Positions 7,984 to 15,538 of a stretch of 52,896 nt of DNA are shown in pieces (position 1 is the stretch's first letter; each line of letters starts with the position of its first letter). The stretch is from an uncultured Spirochaetota bacterium (GTDB taxonomy: Bacteria; Spirochaetota; Spirochaetia; Treponematales; UBA12059). A program made the translations under genes and the position numbers. The stretch covers positions 1 through 52,896 of the forward strand of contig CALMRC010000129.1 of NCBI GenBank assembly GCA_937873275.1, given 5' to 3'. Under the pieces are notes generated by a model that was not told the DNA's origin, made no database searches, and was given only the letters and a program-made list of their open reading frames with translations.

Positions 7984-8979
7984 CTAGAGCTGGATCCGTA
8001 CCATCGCCTGGGCGCCCAGGGCCTGGGTGGCCGGGACGTAGGAAGCCATCAGGTCCAGCTTGAGGATCAGGATGTTGATGCTGGTGCCGCCGTAGATGCG
8101 GATCGTCGGTGCATTGGAGGAGGCGGAGACCAGGAAGCCTTGGTCGGTCACGACTATGCCGGTGGCAGCCTCGATCGCATCCCGAATTTGCTGGTCCGTG
8201 GTTGTCGCAGGATTATCGTCCGATACGGTCGTTGCTGCGGACATTCCTCCATCCACGGAAGTGGTACCGATTGTCAATCCGGCTCCCAGGTAGGGAGTGA
8301 AAATTAGTAAATTTTTCGAAGCCTGAATTGTGAAATCAAAAGTGTTTGCCTGCCAATTCAATTCAAGATCGGGGTCTGAAACGGATACGGTATAGTTATA
8401 GGTACCGTCATTGAAGGCATAATTCGTCGGGCCGGCGCCTAGGCCCGTGGCCACAGAACCCTTAATGTAGTTCCAGCTCGCCCCGATGGACACGGCGGGG
8501 ATCACCAGCCGATCCTTGAGCAGGGCGTACCGGAGGTTCACGCCCAGGGTCTCGTAGGTGGCGTTCACGCCCATTCCCGAGAGGGCTCCTGAGGCCGAGT
8601 CCGGGATGAGGCCGCCCTTGACGCCCACGTCCATGTTCAGGAAGGGAAGTCCGATCTTGAAGGACAGGGCCGCGGCGGGGATGGGAATTCCGACATTCGC
8701 AAGCTCGGCCGGAAGGGTCTCACCGGCCGCCGCGAAAAGGGGTTCCGCGGAGTCCGCGGGCACGAAGTTGGCGCCCAGGGCGAGGCCCACCCCGAAACGG
8801 GGGAAGCCCCCCACGTAGGCCTGGGACCAGACGTTCCCGACCGTGGAGTTGGCGGCCAGGACACCGGCCATGTCGTCCGCGAAGGTCTGGAAGGCGGTCT
8901 GGAAGCCATCGAGGGTTTGCGAGGTCGCGCCGGCGGACAGAATCGCCAAGGCCGAAAGGACCAGAATGAACCGTTTCAT
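7984..8979 (-). CDS. Predicted outer-membrane beta-barrel protein, unknown family
   Basis: A 331-residue protein with a classical signal peptide (Lys2-Arg3, hydrophobic residues 5-16, probable cleavage near residue 20 before Gln-Thr-Leu). The mature part alternates short amphipathic strands with glycines (GFPRFGVGLALGANF, LSFKIGLPFLNMDVGVKGG, LDLMASYVPATQALGAQAMVRIQL). It is poor in charge within strands and ends in a strand finishing with leucine, as barrel proteins often do. A less conserved, Asn/Asp/Thr-rich stretch (about residues 165-285, around 8130-8490 in DNA) has visibly lower GC than its surroundings and probably forms surface loops. Translation should be strong (AAGGAGG nine bases before the ATG, own promoter). 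Function unknown; the outer-membrane location is inferred from composition and pattern only. Confidence 0.72.
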   Translation of the reverse strand: MKRFILVLSALAILSAGATSQTLDGFQTAFQTFADDMAGVLAANSTVGNVWSQAYVGGFPRFGVGLALGANFVPADSAEPLFAAAGETLPAELANVGIPIPAAALSFKIGLPFLNMDVGVKGGLIPDSASGALSGMGVNATYETLGVNLRYALLKDRLVIPAVSIGASWNYIKGSVATGLGAGPTNYAFNDGTYNYTVSVSDPDLELNWQANTFDFTIQASKNLLIFTPYLGAGLTIGTTSVDGGMSAATTVSDDNPATTTDQQIRDAIEAATGIVVTDQGFLVSASSNAPTIRIYGGTSINILILKLDLMASYVPATQALGAQAMVRIQL

Positions 8980-9006
8980 CGTCGTACCTCCTTGGGTCGC
9001 TCCTAA

Positions 9007-9034
9007 AGTATAGCGCGATGGTCGGGAAAAACAA
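9007..9034 (-). promoter_or_regulatory. Predicted sigma-70 promoter of the outer-membrane protein gene
   Basis: On the minus strand: TTGTTT (9034-9029), 16-base spacer, TATACT (9012-9007), about 28 bases before the ATG. The AT-rich stretch just upstream (GAATTTTGTTTTT) could act as an UP-like element. Confidence 0.55.
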
Positions 9035-9067
9035 AATTCGATGCGGAGGTTTTGGAGGTTTCAAGAT

Positions 9068-10138
9068 TCACAGGGACAGGACCAGGTCCCGGAGCCCCCA
9101 GCAGTCCAGGGCGCGATCCCGGGAGGCCTCGTAGATCTCCAGGTGGAGGTGGCCTCCGTGGCCCCGCTTGCGGGCGTTCGTGCCGGTGTTCCCGCCCCGT
9201 CCGAGCTCGTCCCCCGCCCGGACCCACTGTCCGGCCCGGACGGTTACATCGTGCATATGGAAATAGGTGTAGTACCTCCGGGCCTCGGGGTCGTAGATCA
9301 CCGCCCCGTTCCCGGCCCGGGGCGTCAGGCCTCCCCGGCGGTACTTGGCGGCCCCCTCGCCGCCGACCCAGTCGCTCGCGGCGGCCACCACGAGGCCGGG
9401 GCTCATGGACCGGATCACGGGGCCCTTCTCCGCGCTTCCCCGTTCCCCCTCGCCCAGGAAGAAGATGTCCAGGGCGTGGCGGTGGGTCAGCTTGAGGTCC
9501 TCCGGGGAAGCGATCCACCGCTGGCCCCGGGGTACGGGGGCGGACAGGCGCCCCGGAACGGCGGAAGCGGGATCGCCGGATCCCCGGGCGTTCCGGACCG
9601 CGTGGATCTCACCCAGGGCGGCTTCCAACCGGGCTCCCGCGGCGTTGGAGCCGGGCATGGCCTCGTGGATGGGCCGGTAGGCCCGGGCGAAGGCCCCGGC
9701 GCCCGTCGCGGAATCCCGGATGTCGTCCGTGTAGTCATCCGGGGAGGTCCGGGCCAGGATGAAGGCCGGGGAGGGTAGTACGGCGGCCAGTTCCCGCTCC
9801 GTGATCTGCCCGTCCGCGGCGGCCGTTCGGGCCCAGGCTCGCCCCGCCGCGGCCGCCTCCTCGAGGGAGAGGAGGCGGAGGTTCCCGATCTCCAGGGACC
9901 GGGCCGGGTCCCCAAGGCGGCCGGCCGGGACGAGAGGCTCTCCGGCGGGGGACGGTGCGCGGGAATCCGCCGCGGATTCCGTCCCGGGCTCGGGAAGCTC
10001 GGCCGTGCCGACGCCCCTCCCCGATCGGGTTCCGGAGGCCAGGACCAGGCCTCCCTCGAGCAGGAGGAGGAGGGATGAGACGACGACCAGGACGCGGGCC
10101 CGGCGGACCGCCGCGTCCGGGGAAGGGCTCGGGTTCAT
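9068..10138 (-). CDS. M23-family metallopeptidase, membrane-anchored
   Basis: A 356-residue protein. Residues 15-35 form a single membrane segment (VLVVVSSLLLLLEGGLVLAS) after a short basic N-terminus, so most of it is periplasmic. The C-terminal 150 residues fit the peptidase M23 (LytM/lysostaphin) fold: THRHALDI supplies the first His/Asp zinc ligands, YFHMHDVTVRAGQWVRAGDELG is the typical core, and HLHLEI is the HxH motif. Such enzymes cut peptidoglycan cross-links. The spacing of the first His and Asp differs from the usual HxxxD, so activity is likely but not certain. The region 60-200 is not recognised. The ATG overlaps the TGA of the exonuclease gene (ATGA), so the two are translationally coupled. 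Confidence 0.82.
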   Translation of the reverse strand: MNPSPSPDAAVRRARVLVVVSSLLLLLEGGLVLASGTRSGRGVGTAELPEPGTESAADSRAPSPAGEPLVPAGRLGDPARSLEIGNLRLLSLEEAAAAGRAWARTAAADGQITERELAAVLPSPAFILARTSPDDYTDDIRDSATGAGAFARAYRPIHEAMPGSNAAGARLEAALGEIHAVRNARGSGDPASAVPGRLSAPVPRGQRWIASPEDLKLTHRHALDIFFLGEGERGSAEKGPVIRSMSPGLVVAAASDWVGGEGAAKYRRGGLTPRAGNGAVIYDPEARRYYTYFHMHDVTVRAGQWVRAGDELGRGGNTGTNARKRGHGGHLHLEIYEASRDRALDCWGLRDLVLSL

Positions 10139-10722
10139 GGCGTTCCGGGGCTCTCCGATTCCGCGTCCCCCGCGGGAATTCCCGAGGCGGCCTGGGCGCA
10201 GAGGACCAGGAGGCGGGCGCAGGTGCGGGCGTCGTCGCAGGCCCGGTGGGCGTTCCCGGGGGCCAGGCCGAAGGAGCCGGCCAGCCGCTGGAGGGCGTAG
10301 GAGGGCAGGCCGGGGAAGGCTTCCCGGGCCAGATCCCGGGTGTCCGCCACGGGATTCGCGGGGGCGACCAGCCCGGCCCGCCGGGCGGCGGCGGCGAGGA
10401 ATCCCAGGTCGAAGGATGCGTTGTGGGCTACGATGACCGAATCCCCCAGGAAGGCCAGGAGGTCCGGAAGGGCGCTCTCGACCGCCGGGGCGTCCCTCAC
10501 CATCTCGTCCGTGATCCCGCTGACCCGGGAGGCCTCCGGGTGGATGGGACGTCCGGGATTCACCAGGAGGTCCAGGCTGGCGGATTCGGCGCCCGTCGGG
10601 GTGAGCCGGACGGCACCGATCTCGCAGATGCGGTCCTCCCGGGGATCGAGACCCGTCGTCTCGAAGTCCAGTACCGTGAAGACCGATCGGCCCCAGTGTT
10701 CCCGGAGCGCGGCCAGGTCCAT
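10135..10722 (-). CDS. DEDDh-type 3'-5' exonuclease (DnaQ-like)
   Basis: A 195-residue exonuclease of the DnaQ superfamily. The four metal ligands and the catalytic histidine are visible: Asp/Glu in VLDFETTGLDP, Asp in HNASFDLGF, and His/Asp in HRACDDARTCA. It could be the proofreading epsilon subunit of DNA polymerase III or a related single-strand exonuclease; the sequence does not separate these. There are two candidate starts. The ATG at 10722 has a G-rich upstream stretch. A GTG at 10812 overlaps the phosphoglucomutase stop (GTGA) and would add 30 basic residues (NRYGFLRRIRPR...). The longer form is supported by the overlap pattern common in this genome; the shorter is the safer protein call. 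It lies between pgm and the M23 gene in one operon. Confidence 0.87.
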   Translation of the reverse strand: MDLAALREHWGRSVFTVLDFETTGLDPREDRICEIGAVRLTPTGAESASLDLLVNPGRPIHPEASRVSGITDEMVRDAPAVESALPDLLAFLGDSVIVAHNASFDLGFLAAAARRAGLVAPANPVADTRDLAREAFPGLPSYALQRLAGSFGLAPGNAHRACDDARTCARLLVLCAQAASGIPAGDAESESPGTP

Positions 10723-10808
10723 CCGCCCCCCGCGCCGACCGCGCCCGGGGGACCCGCTTCCGGCCGGCGAGGTCCGGGGCCGGATCCTGCGAAGGAATCC
10801 GTATCGGT

Positions 10809-12569
10809 TCACTTGGAGTCCACGACGGCCCGAATGTCGGTCTCGATGGCCTTGACCTTGCGGGCACTCTCCGCCCGGGCGGCCTCCAGGGATCCCCCGG
10901 AGACCTCGGTCCGGGCCAGGATGTAATACTTGATCTTGGGCTCCGTCCCGCTGGGGCGGACGGTGACCAGGGTCCCGTCCGCGAGCCACCACTGGAGTAC
11001 GTCGCTGGCCGGCAGGTCCGCGGGGACCTCCGACCCGGCCTTGGCGGGCTCCCAGACCTTGCCGGCCTTGAGGTCCCGGATCCGGACCACGGGCACCCCC
11101 CCGAAGGCGGCGGGCTGGATCCGCCGGTACTCCTCCATGATGCCCCCCATGACCGCCATGCCCGAGGCTCCCTCGAAGTACTTGCTGATCCCCTTCTCCT
11201 CGTAGAAGCCGTAGGTCCGGTAGAGGTCCTCGAGGCGTTCCAGGAGGCTCTTTCCCCGGCTGCGCCAGTACAGGGTCATCTCGGCGGTCATGGCGGCCGC
11301 CGAGATCCCGTCCTTGTCCCGAACCTCGTTCTCCACGAGGTAACCGTAGCTCTCCTCGGTTCCGAACACGAACTCGTAGCCCCGGCCGTCGGTCTCGAAC
11401 CTCCGCATGAGGTCGGCGATCCACTTGAACCCCGTAAGGCAGTCGAAGCAGGTCGCCCCGTAGGCCTCCGCGATCCGGGCCTGGAGCTCGGTCGTCACGA
11501 TGCTCCGGATGGTGGCGGGCTTGCGGGGCAGGGTGCCGAACTCCTTCCGGGACAGGAGGATGTAATCCGCCAGGAGGGACCCCAGCTGGTTGCCCGTGAT
11601 CAGGGCGAAGTCCCCCCGGCCGTCGGGCACCGCGATGCCCAGCCGGTCGGCGTCGGGATCCGTGGCCATGACGACGTCGGCCTTCACGGACCGACCCAGG
11701 TCCAGGGCCAGCTTCAGGGCCGCGGCCTCCTCCGGGTTGGGGTAGGAGACGGTGGGGAACTCCCCGTCGGGCTCCCTCTGCTCGGGGACCGTCACGACCT
11801 CGAGTCCCAGATCGCCCATGACGCGCTCGAAGTGGAGGGCCCCGGTGCCGTGGAGGGGGGAGTAGACGATCTTCACGGACCCGGCCTTCTCCTTGATCAG
11901 GGCGGGGCGGAAGAGCTTGGACTTGACCATCGCCGCGTAGGGCTCATCCACCTCCTTGTCGATCACCGCAAGGAGTCCCGCGGCCCGGGCCTCGTCGCGG
12001 CCCATGGTGAGGACCCGGTCGACGGAATTGACCCGGGCGATGATCCCCTCGTCGTGGGGGGCGATGACCTGGGCTCCGTCCCCCCAGTAGGCCTTGTACC
12101 CGTTGTACGCAGGGGGGTTGTGGCTGGCGGTGACCACCACCCCGGTGTCCGCCCCGAGCTTTCGGATCGCGAAGGAGAGCTCCGGGGTGGGTCGGAGGGA
12201 GCTGAAGAGCCAGGCCTTGATCCCGTTGGCCGCGAAGACCAGGGCCGTAGCCTCCGCGAAGGCCGCGGAGTAGCGCCGGGAATCGTAGGCGATGCAGGCG
12301 GCCAGGCTCTTGCCGGGAAGGGCGGACTTGAGGTAGTCGCAGAGACCCTGGGTGGCCTTCCGGACCACCAGGAGGTTCATGCGGTTCGTACCCCCGCCGA
12401 TCTTGCCCCGGAGCCCTCCGGTGCCGAACTCGAGGTCCCGGTAGAAGCGGTCCCCCAGCTCCTTCCAGTCCTCCCGCGCGAGGAGGTCCTCGACTTCCTT
12501 CCGGAAGGCGGCCTCGGTTTCCTGGTCGATATAGGCGCGTGCCCGTTCCAGCAAATCCTTCCTGTCCAT
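10809..12569 (-). CDS. pgm: Phosphoglucomutase/phosphomannomutase (alpha-D-phosphohexomutase)
   Basis: A 586-residue cytoplasmic enzyme that interconverts glucose-6-phosphate and glucose-1-phosphate. All four family signatures are present: the phosphoserine loop TASHNPPAYNGYK (Ser149), the Mg loop ATDPDADRLGIA, the sugar loop FGTEESYGY, and the phosphate loop RPSGTEPKIKYY. Length and the GTGGLRGKIG N-terminus fit the long PgcA/PGM2-like branch rather than GlmM. With glucokinase and the uridylyltransferase nearby it completes the route glucose to G6P to G1P to UDP-glucose. The ATG follows GGGAGGAA. It heads the operon pgm / exonuclease / M23 peptidase. Confidence 0.93.
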   Translation of the reverse strand: MDRKDLLERARAYIDQETEAAFRKEVEDLLAREDWKELGDRFYRDLEFGTGGLRGKIGGGTNRMNLLVVRKATQGLCDYLKSALPGKSLAACIAYDSRRYSAAFAEATALVFAANGIKAWLFSSLRPTPELSFAIRKLGADTGVVVTASHNPPAYNGYKAYWGDGAQVIAPHDEGIIARVNSVDRVLTMGRDEARAAGLLAVIDKEVDEPYAAMVKSKLFRPALIKEKAGSVKIVYSPLHGTGALHFERVMGDLGLEVVTVPEQREPDGEFPTVSYPNPEEAAALKLALDLGRSVKADVVMATDPDADRLGIAVPDGRGDFALITGNQLGSLLADYILLSRKEFGTLPRKPATIRSIVTTELQARIAEAYGATCFDCLTGFKWIADLMRRFETDGRGYEFVFGTEESYGYLVENEVRDKDGISAAAMTAEMTLYWRSRGKSLLERLEDLYRTYGFYEEKGISKYFEGASGMAVMGGIMEEYRRIQPAAFGGVPVVRIRDLKAGKVWEPAKAGSEVPADLPASDVLQWWLADGTLVTVRPSGTEPKIKYYILARTEVSGGSLEAARAESARKVKAIETDIRAVVDSK

Positions 12570-12644
12570 GCATTCCTCCCGGCGCTTGGGGTTGTTCGCG
12601 AATGGGAGCGCCCGGCCGTTCGGCCCTGCGGCGCCGCCGCTTCC

Positions 12645-12673
12645 AGTATACTCAACGGGGACGGGGAGGGAAA
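12645..12673 (-). promoter_or_regulatory. Possible promoter of pgm
   Basis: On the minus strand: TTTCCC (12673-12668), 17-base spacer, TATACT (12650-12645). The -10 is good and the -35 weak. The leader is about 70 bases and GC-rich, with a small inverted repeat GGCCGAACGGCC. Confidence 0.42.
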
Positions 12674-12698
12674 AGACGGGCGGCCGCGGCCTTCCGGA

Positions 12699-13355
12699 TC
12701 ACAGGGCGGACAGCAGGGCCGGGAGTTCCGCGGGGGTCCCGACGATTCGTACGGCTCCCTCCGCCCGCAATTCCTCGACATCGCGGTACCCCCAGGCCAC
12801 CCCGATCGGGACCATCCCGGCGTTACCGGCCGTCCGCATGTCCACTCCGGAATCCCCGACGAATCCAATCTGTCCGGGCGGAAGGTCCAGGTCCCGGGCG
12901 ATCCGCAGAGCCCCGGCAGGATCGGGCTTGCGGGGGCCTCCGTCTTCGGCGCCCAGGGCCCGGAAGAAGCGCAGGTCCGGGAAGAGGGCGGCCAGCAGGG
13001 GGGTCACGGCCTCGGCGGGCTTGTTCGTCAGGACGCATAGGGGAATCCCCGCGGCCCGGAGTTCCGACAGCATCCCGGGGATTCCGGGAAAGGGGGCGGA
13101 TCGGACCGCCGGGGCGGCCTCGTAGCGGGCGCGGAATCCCGCGTCGAGACGCAGGATCTCCTCCTCGGTCCGGAGGTGCTCGGGAAGGGAGAGCCGGGAC
13201 AGCTCCCGGGAACCCCAGCCCACCCGGGACCGGTAGGCTTCCGCCGGAAGGGGCCCGAGGCCCAGGTCCGCCCGGGCCCCGTTCATGGCTTGGGCGATAT
13301 CCGAGAGGGTGTCCACGAGGGTGCCGTCCAGGTCGAAGATCAGGGCTCGGATCAT
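12699..13355 (-). CDS. HAD-superfamily phosphatase (phosphoglycolate phosphatase-like)
   Basis: A 218-residue HAD hydrolase with all four motifs: FDLDGTLVDT (nucleophile Asp8, acid/base Asp10), VLTNKP (motif II), RKPDP (motif III lysine) and FVGDSGVDMRTA (motif IV aspartates). The helical cap between residues 15 and 80 is the C1 type seen in Gph and beta-phosphoglucomutase relatives. The likely reaction is removal of phosphate from 2-phosphoglycolate or a small sugar phosphate. A mutase role is possible given the neighbouring glucose-phosphate genes, but the short cap and TNKP motif favour Gph. It is divergent from the methyltransferase gene, with 91 bases between the starts, where no convincing promoter was seen. 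Confidence 0.85.
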   Translation of the reverse strand: MIRALIFDLDGTLVDTLSDIAQAMNGARADLGLGPLPAEAYRSRVGWGSRELSRLSLPEHLRTEEEILRLDAGFRARYEAAPAVRSAPFPGIPGMLSELRAAGIPLCVLTNKPAEAVTPLLAALFPDLRFFRALGAEDGGPRKPDPAGALRIARDLDLPPGQIGFVGDSGVDMRTAGNAGMVPIGVAWGYRDVEELRAEGAVRIVGTPAELPALLSAL

Positions 13356-13446
13356 GGGGTCCTTTCCGTTCCGCCGCGGGTCGGTGTATCCTGGGGATCC
13401 GGGCGCCGAGGAGTCTAGTCGGGCCCGGGGGGAGTGTCAATTCCGC

Positions 13447-14280
13447 ATGGCCAGGGATGCTTCGGACCGGGGTCGGGAGGCCTTCCTCCGAAGGTACGAA
13501 GGACTCTTCGGGGAAAGATTCCCCGCCCTCCGGTCCGCCCTGGAGGGCCCGCCGGACAGCGTGGAGTTCTCGGAAGGACTGGCCGAGCCCTACCGCATGG
13601 ACCGGGCCTCCGTCCTGGCGGCCCGGAGCCTGCCCCTCCCGGAGCGGGGCCGGATCCTGGACGCCTGCGCGGCCCCGGGCGGGAAATCCCTGGTTCTGGC
13701 CTCCCGGATGGCGGAACGGCCGGGCCTGTCCCTGACCTCCAACGAGCTGTCCGCGGACCGGCGTAGGCGCCTCCGAAAGGTCCTGAATCGTCACCTTCTT
13801 CCGGAACTCGCGGCACGGGTCGAGGTCTCGGGGTTCGACGCGGCGGCCCGGGCCCGGAAGGAACGGGAAGCCTGGGACGCCATCCTGTTGGACGCCCCCT
13901 GCTCCAGCGAGCGCCATGTCCTGGCCTCCCCGTCGCACCTGGCGGCCTGGTCGCCGGCCCGGGTCCGGAACCTGGCCGCCCGGCAGTGGGCCCTGCTCTC
14001 CGCGGCTTTCCTTCTGCTGAAACCCGGAGGCTGGCTCGTGTACTCCACCTGCGCCCTTTCCCCGGAGGAAAACGACGGAGTCGCGGGACGTCTCGCGGCG
14101 AAGTACGGAAACCGGATCCGGTATCGGCCGGTGACCGCCGAAGAAGCCGGACCGGGGGCCCCCGTCTTCGAGGCCACCGGATTCGGCATCCTGGTCCTCC
14201 CGGACGAAGCCCGGGGCGCGGGCCCCATGTACGTCTGCAGGATCCGCAAGGAGGGATCCGAGGGGCCCGGGCCGGAGTAG
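13447..14280 (+). CDS. RsmB/NOP-family RNA (cytosine-5) methyltransferase
   Basis: A 277-residue SAM-dependent RNA m5C methyltransferase. Seen are the SAM loop LDACAAPGGKSL, motif IV LLDAPCSSERHV with one catalytic cysteine, and motif VI LVYSTCALSPEEND with the nucleophilic cysteine. It is much shorter than RsmB (about 430) and lacks its NusB-like N-terminal domain, so it is a minimal catalytic form; whether the target is rRNA or tRNA is not evident. The ATG at 13447 was chosen because homologous sequence starts there; longer frames upstream contain only unrelated residues. It converges with the coiled-coil gene with 12 bases between stops. Confidence 0.85.
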   Translation: MARDASDRGREAFLRRYEGLFGERFPALRSALEGPPDSVEFSEGLAEPYRMDRASVLAARSLPLPERGRILDACAAPGGKSLVLASRMAERPGLSLTSNELSADRRRRLRKVLNRHLLPELAARVEVSGFDAAARARKEREAWDAILLDAPCSSERHVLASPSHLAAWSPARVRNLAARQWALLSAAFLLLKPGGWLVYSTCALSPEENDGVAGRLAAKYGNRIRYRPVTAEEAGPGAPVFEATGFGILVLPDEARGAGPMYVCRIRKEGSEGPGPE

Positions 14281-14292
14281 CCCCTCGGTCCC

Positions 14293-14634
14293 CTAGGCCT
14301 TGTTCAGGTCCTCTTCCTTGCCCCCGAGCTTGCGGTACTGGGCTTCCTTCTCCTCCACGTTCCGTTCCAGCTCCTCGATTTTCCCGAGGATGTCCCGGAC
14401 GGACGGGGTGTCCCGGCTGACCGTCTTCTGGCCCTTCTCCACCAGGGTCTCGTAGACCTCCGCCCCCAGCCGGGCGGTCATCTTCTCCGCCTGGGCCCGG
14501 AGCTGGACGATCTCGACCTTGAGCACCCCCATCTCCCCCCATTGCTGGGCCTTTTCCCCGGCCTTGGACAGGATGTCCTTGGAGGAGTCCAGCCCGGCGT
14601 TGACGATGTTCTTGATCTTTTCGGAAAACGTCAT
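14293..14634 (-). CDS. Small coiled-coil protein, unknown function
   Basis: A 113-residue, highly charged protein without signal peptide or membrane segment. Residues 1-30 (SEKIKNIVNAGLDSSKDIL) form an amphipathic helix, residues 35-70 a second, and residues 80-113 a Glu/Lys-rich coiled coil (GKIEELERNVEEKEAQYRKL). It is not recognised as a named family. Small proteins of this shape occur in spirochaetes as cytoplasmic structural or adaptor proteins, but that is family-level impression only. It has GGGGG six bases before the ATG and a promoter candidate of its own. It is divergent from nrdR. Confidence 0.75.
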   Translation of the reverse strand: MTFSEKIKNIVNAGLDSSKDILSKAGEKAQQWGEMGVLKVEIVQLRAQAEKMTARLGAEVYETLVEKGQKTVSRDTPSVRDILGKIEELERNVEEKEAQYRKLGGKEEDLNKA

Positions 14635-14678
14635 AGTACCCCCTATGGTTGAACGGGATTTCAGATACCTTCCCGGAT

Positions 14679-14707
14679 AACATAGCCTGTTTCCCGGTCC
14701 GGGGAAA
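14679..14707 (-). promoter_or_regulatory. Possible promoter of the small coiled-coil gene
   Basis: On the minus strand: TTTCCC (14707-14702), 17-base spacer, TATGTT (14684-14679), about 45 bases before the ATG. The hexamers resemble the candidate in front of pgm. Confidence 0.4.
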
Positions 14708-14745
14708 GGTTTTCCGGGTGGGCTTGTTTTTTTTCTCGGAAAGCC

Positions 14746-14774
14746 TTGACATCTCTTCGCTCCGCTACTATATC
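14746..14774 (+). promoter_or_regulatory. Sigma-70 promoter of the nrdR-nrdD-nrdG operon
   Basis: A perfect TTGACA (14746-14751), a 17-base spacer and TATATC (14769-14774). An AT-rich run of eight T lies just upstream (14726-14734). It is one of the best promoters in the window, about 113 bases before the GTG of nrdR. Confidence 0.75.
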
Positions 14775-14815
14775 CTGTAGTCGATCGCGATAGGCACTAC
14801 CATTTGTTGTATAGT
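14767..14815 (+). promoter_or_regulatory. Candidate pair of NrdR boxes
   Basis: ACTATATCCTGTAGT (14767-14781) is an inverted repeat with ACTA...TAGT ends and lies over the -10. A second ACTA (14796-14799)...TAGT (14812-14815) follows. The centres are about 31.5 bp apart, three helical turns, which is the arrangement known for paired NrdR boxes in front of ribonucleotide reductase genes. The match to the published 16-bp consensus is partial, especially for the second site. Binding by the adjacent gene product would shut the promoter when dATP is high. Confidence 0.5.
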
Positions 14816-14893
14816 CTGATTGCAAAAAGGATACCAAGGAATGTCGGATCGGGGTCCCGGGAGAAAAAAAATTCTATTCGGCGGGAGCGCACG

Positions 14894-15370
14894 GTGAGGT
14901 GTCCCCACTGCGGAAGCCTGGACGACCGGGTCATCGATTCCCGTACCCTGGCCAACGGGGAGAGCATCCGCCGGCGCCGGGAGTGCCTGGCCTGCGAGTT
15001 CCGCTTCACCAGCTACGAGCGTATCGAGGAGAAGCCTCTCATGGTCGTCAAGCGGGACGGCCGCCGGGAGCCCTTCGAGCGGGCCAAGCTGGAGCGGGGT
15101 GTCCAGCGGGCCGTGGAGAAGCGCCCGATTTCCCAGCTCTCCATAGAGAACATCATAAACGAGATCGAGGACGAAGCCGCGGTCCGGGGCAAGGGCGCCA
15201 ACGAGATCGCGAGCTCCGCGTTGGGGGACATGGTCCTGCACCGGCTGTACGACATCGACAAGGTGGCCTACGTCCGGTTCATGGCGGTATATCGGAGTTT
15301 CGAGAGCGTGGACGAGTTCCTGAAGGTGATCGAGCGGATAGAGTCGTCAAGAAAAGGGCCTGCCCTGTGA
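14894..15370 (+). CDS. nrdR: Transcriptional repressor NrdR
   Basis: A 158-residue zinc-ribbon/ATP-cone repressor of ribonucleotide reductase genes. The zinc ribbon has CPHC at the N-terminus and CLAC at 31-34. The ATP-cone covers about 47-137 (VVKRDGRREPFERAKLERGVQRAV) and senses ATP/dATP. The GTG at 14894 was preferred to earlier in-frame starts because nearly all NrdR proteins begin M-R/K-C-P-x-C and because GGGAG lies eight bases before it. It is the first gene of an operon with nrdD, the glycyl-radical/glutaredoxin gene and nrdG, so it should control its own operon. Confidence 0.95.
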   Translation: MRCPHCGSLDDRVIDSRTLANGESIRRRRECLACEFRFTSYERIEEKPLMVVKRDGRREPFERAKLERGVQRAVEKRPISQLSIENIINEIEDEAAVRGKGANEIASSALGDMVLHRLYDIDKVAYVRFMAVYRSFESVDEFLKVIERIESSRKGPAL

Positions 15371-15401
15371 AGGTCGTGAAAGTATCGTGAAGTAGGGGAT
15401 G

Positions 15402-15435
15402 GGCCGCGCGCCGGATTGGGAGCCGGCGCGCGGCC
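15402..15435 (+). other. Strong hairpin in the nrdR-nrdD gap
   Basis: GGCCGCGCGCCGG (15402-15414) and its exact inverted copy (15423-15435) enclose an 8-base loop, giving a 13-pair GC-only stem. It is followed at once by a second small hairpin (GCTTC-GG-GAAGC) and further GC-rich self-complementary sequence up to the nrdD Shine-Dalgarno. There is no U-tract, so it is not a simple terminator. It may be an mRNA processing or stabilising element, or a leader control element. Confidence 0.6.
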
Positions 15436-15538
15436 GGGCTTCGGGAAGCGTTCCGCGGTCCGGGACTTGGTGCCCGGCCGGATGCCGCGCTCGGCGGCCG
15501 GATCGCTCCCGCGGCCGTCCCGGTCCTGGGAGGGGACT

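Noticed and set aside
15402-15435. Hairpin after nrdR as a Rho-independent terminator
   Set aside because: No U-tract follows on either strand and nrdD must be expressed with nrdR; it is reported as a structured element instead.
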